The notes beneath the pieces were generated by a model. It was not told where the DNA came from. It saw nothing but the letters and a program-made list of their open reading frames with translations, and ran no database searches. This document shows, piece after piece, positions 40,836 to 41,950 of a stretch of DNA of 41,950 nt. How positions within the stretch are numbered: the first letter of the stretch is position 1; each line of letters begins with the position of its first letter. This DNA comes from Sphingobacteriaceae bacterium. Lineage in GTDB: Bacteria > Bacteroidota > Bacteroidia > Sphingobacteriales > Sphingobacteriaceae. Both the position numbers and the translations under genes were made by a program. The stretch covers positions 1-41,950 of the forward strand of contig JACMJM010000023.1 of NCBI GenBank assembly GCA_014380615.1, written 5' to 3'.

Positions 40836-41950
40836 ATGTTAAAATCCACATTTCAACAGAAAACATTAGTTGGCTTTATGTTGACCATTATTGCTGTATT
40901 TATAGGAGTCTATATCTCATATAGTAGAATTGAAGAATTTCAACAAGATGGGAACGCTGTTGATAATACGCAAGAAATTTTAAAGTTCACAAACCAGGTA
41001 GTCTTTAATATCGTCGAAGCTGAAAGCAATGTGAGGGGCTACATTGCAACTGAACAACCAGTATATCTCGAAAAATACAACGATGCCTTGAGCAAAATTA
41101 ATCCTTCTGTAGATCGGGTTACGTTTCTTTTAGATCATGACCCGACCCAACAAGCGGTCTCGGATAGTCTCAAGGAGCATGTTCAGCAAAAACTATTTGC
41201 CTTAACAAAGGTCCTTTGGGTGGCAAACCTGGATGGAATGAAAAAAGCAAAGGAAGTTCTGGCTGAAGATAAAACGCTCGATCGGTTGGAACTCATGATC
41301 GAAACTATAAGAAGTACACAGTCGCAGATTCTAATTAAAAGACGCATTGAAAGCAATACCAACTCAAATAACACCAAAAAGATTTTCTATGTAGGGAGTG
41401 TATTTATTGTGTTGCTCATATCCATTCTCTTCATGTTCATTCGAAAAAGCTTCAACAGACAAAAAATAACTGAAGCAAATCTGTTGCAAAATAATTTGCA
41501 ACTGGAACTAATATCGAGGGAAAACAGCCAGCAAAACTTACTTCTTTCAGGAACCATGGCTTTAGATCGCTCTATGCGTGGTCAAATAAGTATCGAATCT
41601 TTGTGCGATATCATTTTAAAAAACATTAGCGAATTCACAACTGCTCGAGTTGGGTCATTCTATATTTTCAACAGCAATCTGAAAATGTTGGAACTTAAAG
41701 CAAAACACTGCCATGATTCATCCCTAAATCAACTAATTTCTTTGGGTGAAGGAATTATTGGCCAAGCGGCTGTAGATCGCAAGAGTATTATCATTAATAA
41801 AACAGAAGGCTCTAATATGACCCTCACTGGGAGTTTTGTGAATGTAAGCGCACAATCTATTCTTGTAGAGCCAATAGTATTTAATGATCAGTTAATAGGA
41901 GTTTTAGAATTAGGGTTTTTATCTGATCCGGATATGAATTTTATTGAGCG
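40836..41950 (+). CDS. CHASE3-GAF sensor protein, probable histidine kinase (3' end outside window)
   Basis: An open frame from the ATG at 40836 to the window edge, 371 codons so far. TM1 (about 12-30), a CHASE3-type four-helix ectodomain (about 35-178; 'VEAESNVRGYIATEQPVYLEKYNDAL' with the typical E..RGY...........Y), TM2 (about 183-202), a coiled linker 'LLQNNLQLELISRENSQQNLL', and a GAF domain from about 243 ('LCDIILKNISEFTTARVGSFYIF', 'GEGIIGQAAVDRKSIII', 'VEPIVFNDQLIGVLELGF'). This order is that of hybrid sensor kinases in Bacteroidota; a HisKA/HATPase part should follow beyond the edge. The output domain is inferred, not seen. Confidence 0.85.
   Translation, partial: MLKSTFQQKTLVGFMLTIIAVFIGVYISYSRIEEFQQDGNAVDNTQEILKFTNQVVFNIVEAESNVRGYIATEQPVYLEKYNDALSKINPSVDRVTFLLDHDPTQQAVSDSLKEHVQQKLFALTKVLWVANLDGMKKAKEVLAEDKTLDRLELMIETIRSTQSQILIKRRIESNTNSNNTKKIFYVGSVFIVLLISILFMFIRKSFNRQKITEANLLQNNLQLELISRENSQQNLLLSGTMALDRSMRGQISIESLCDIILKNISEFTTARVGSFYIFNSNLKMLELKAKHCHDSSLNQLISLGEGIIGQAAVDRKSIIINKTEGSNMTLTGSFVNVSAQSILVEPIVFNDQLIGVLELGFLSDPDMNFIE

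Overview
The window reads as chromosomal DNA of a Bacteroidota bacterium, most likely from the Sphingobacteriales (Pedobacter/Solitalea-like). The evidence is the gliding genes gldA/gldF/gldG, an orphan TonB-linked outer-membrane barrel with an N-terminal carboxypeptidase-like domain, a giant two-component sensor with a beta-propeller ectodomain, an archaeal/eukaryal-type single-chain glycyl-tRNA synthetase, and many -7 boxes of the Bacteroidota type TAnnTTTG in place of E. coli -10/-35 promoters. Most of it is housekeeping DNA. I see no insertion sequence, prophage, CRISPR array, tRNA or rRNA.

Layout. 1-8.5 kb: rpsT; a zinc phospholipase C/S1-P1 nuclease-like exoprotein convergent with a DedA protein; a DUF4397 lipoprotein; dnaN; then, on the same minus strand, gldG, gldF, an outer-membrane barrel gene and gldA. 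8.6-14.5 kb: glyS, a PepSY-like periplasmic protein, an L,D-transpeptidase-fold protein, and a minus-strand run of a solute-binding-like protein without signal peptide, a TraB/GumN protein and a TPR protein. 14.5-21 kb: orphan outer-membrane receptor, leuS and a ROK-family protein lacking the zinc motif. 21.1-25.8 kb: tight plus-strand operon ftsX-DUF3098-uppP-truB-ribF, followed by a DUF2157 membrane protein. 25.8-31.3 kb: minus-strand run uvrA, TauE/SafE exporter, O-succinylhomoserine sulfhydrylase and OsmC, with a sulfur/thiol theme. 31.5-34.3 kb: sigma factor, a 64-residue acidic protein, nth and recA. 34.4-38.6 kb: one 1406-residue hybrid sensor kinase. 38.6-41.95 kb: AT-rich and gene-poor, with an acyltransferase-3, the N-terminal stub of a GNAT acetyltransferase ending at a perfect 30-bp palindrome, and the 5' part of a CHASE3-GAF sensor cut off by the window end.

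How the genes relate. uppP recycles the lipid carrier for wall synthesis next to ftsX, which signals to wall hydrolases. gldF/gldG form the membrane part of an ABC complex that GldA energises. uvrA, nth and recA are repair genes flanking the sigma factor. The best leads for new biology are modest: (a) -7 boxes ending 3-7 nt before the start codon of five genes, implying leaderless or nearly leaderless mRNAs, twice directly behind a terminator; (b) a recurrent variant -7 box TAnnTTCG; (c) the sigma-factor/small acidic protein pair, with a long-range stem ending 1 nt before the small gene's start codon; (d) the palindrome at the break point of the GNAT stub. I found nothing I would call a clearly new multi-gene system.
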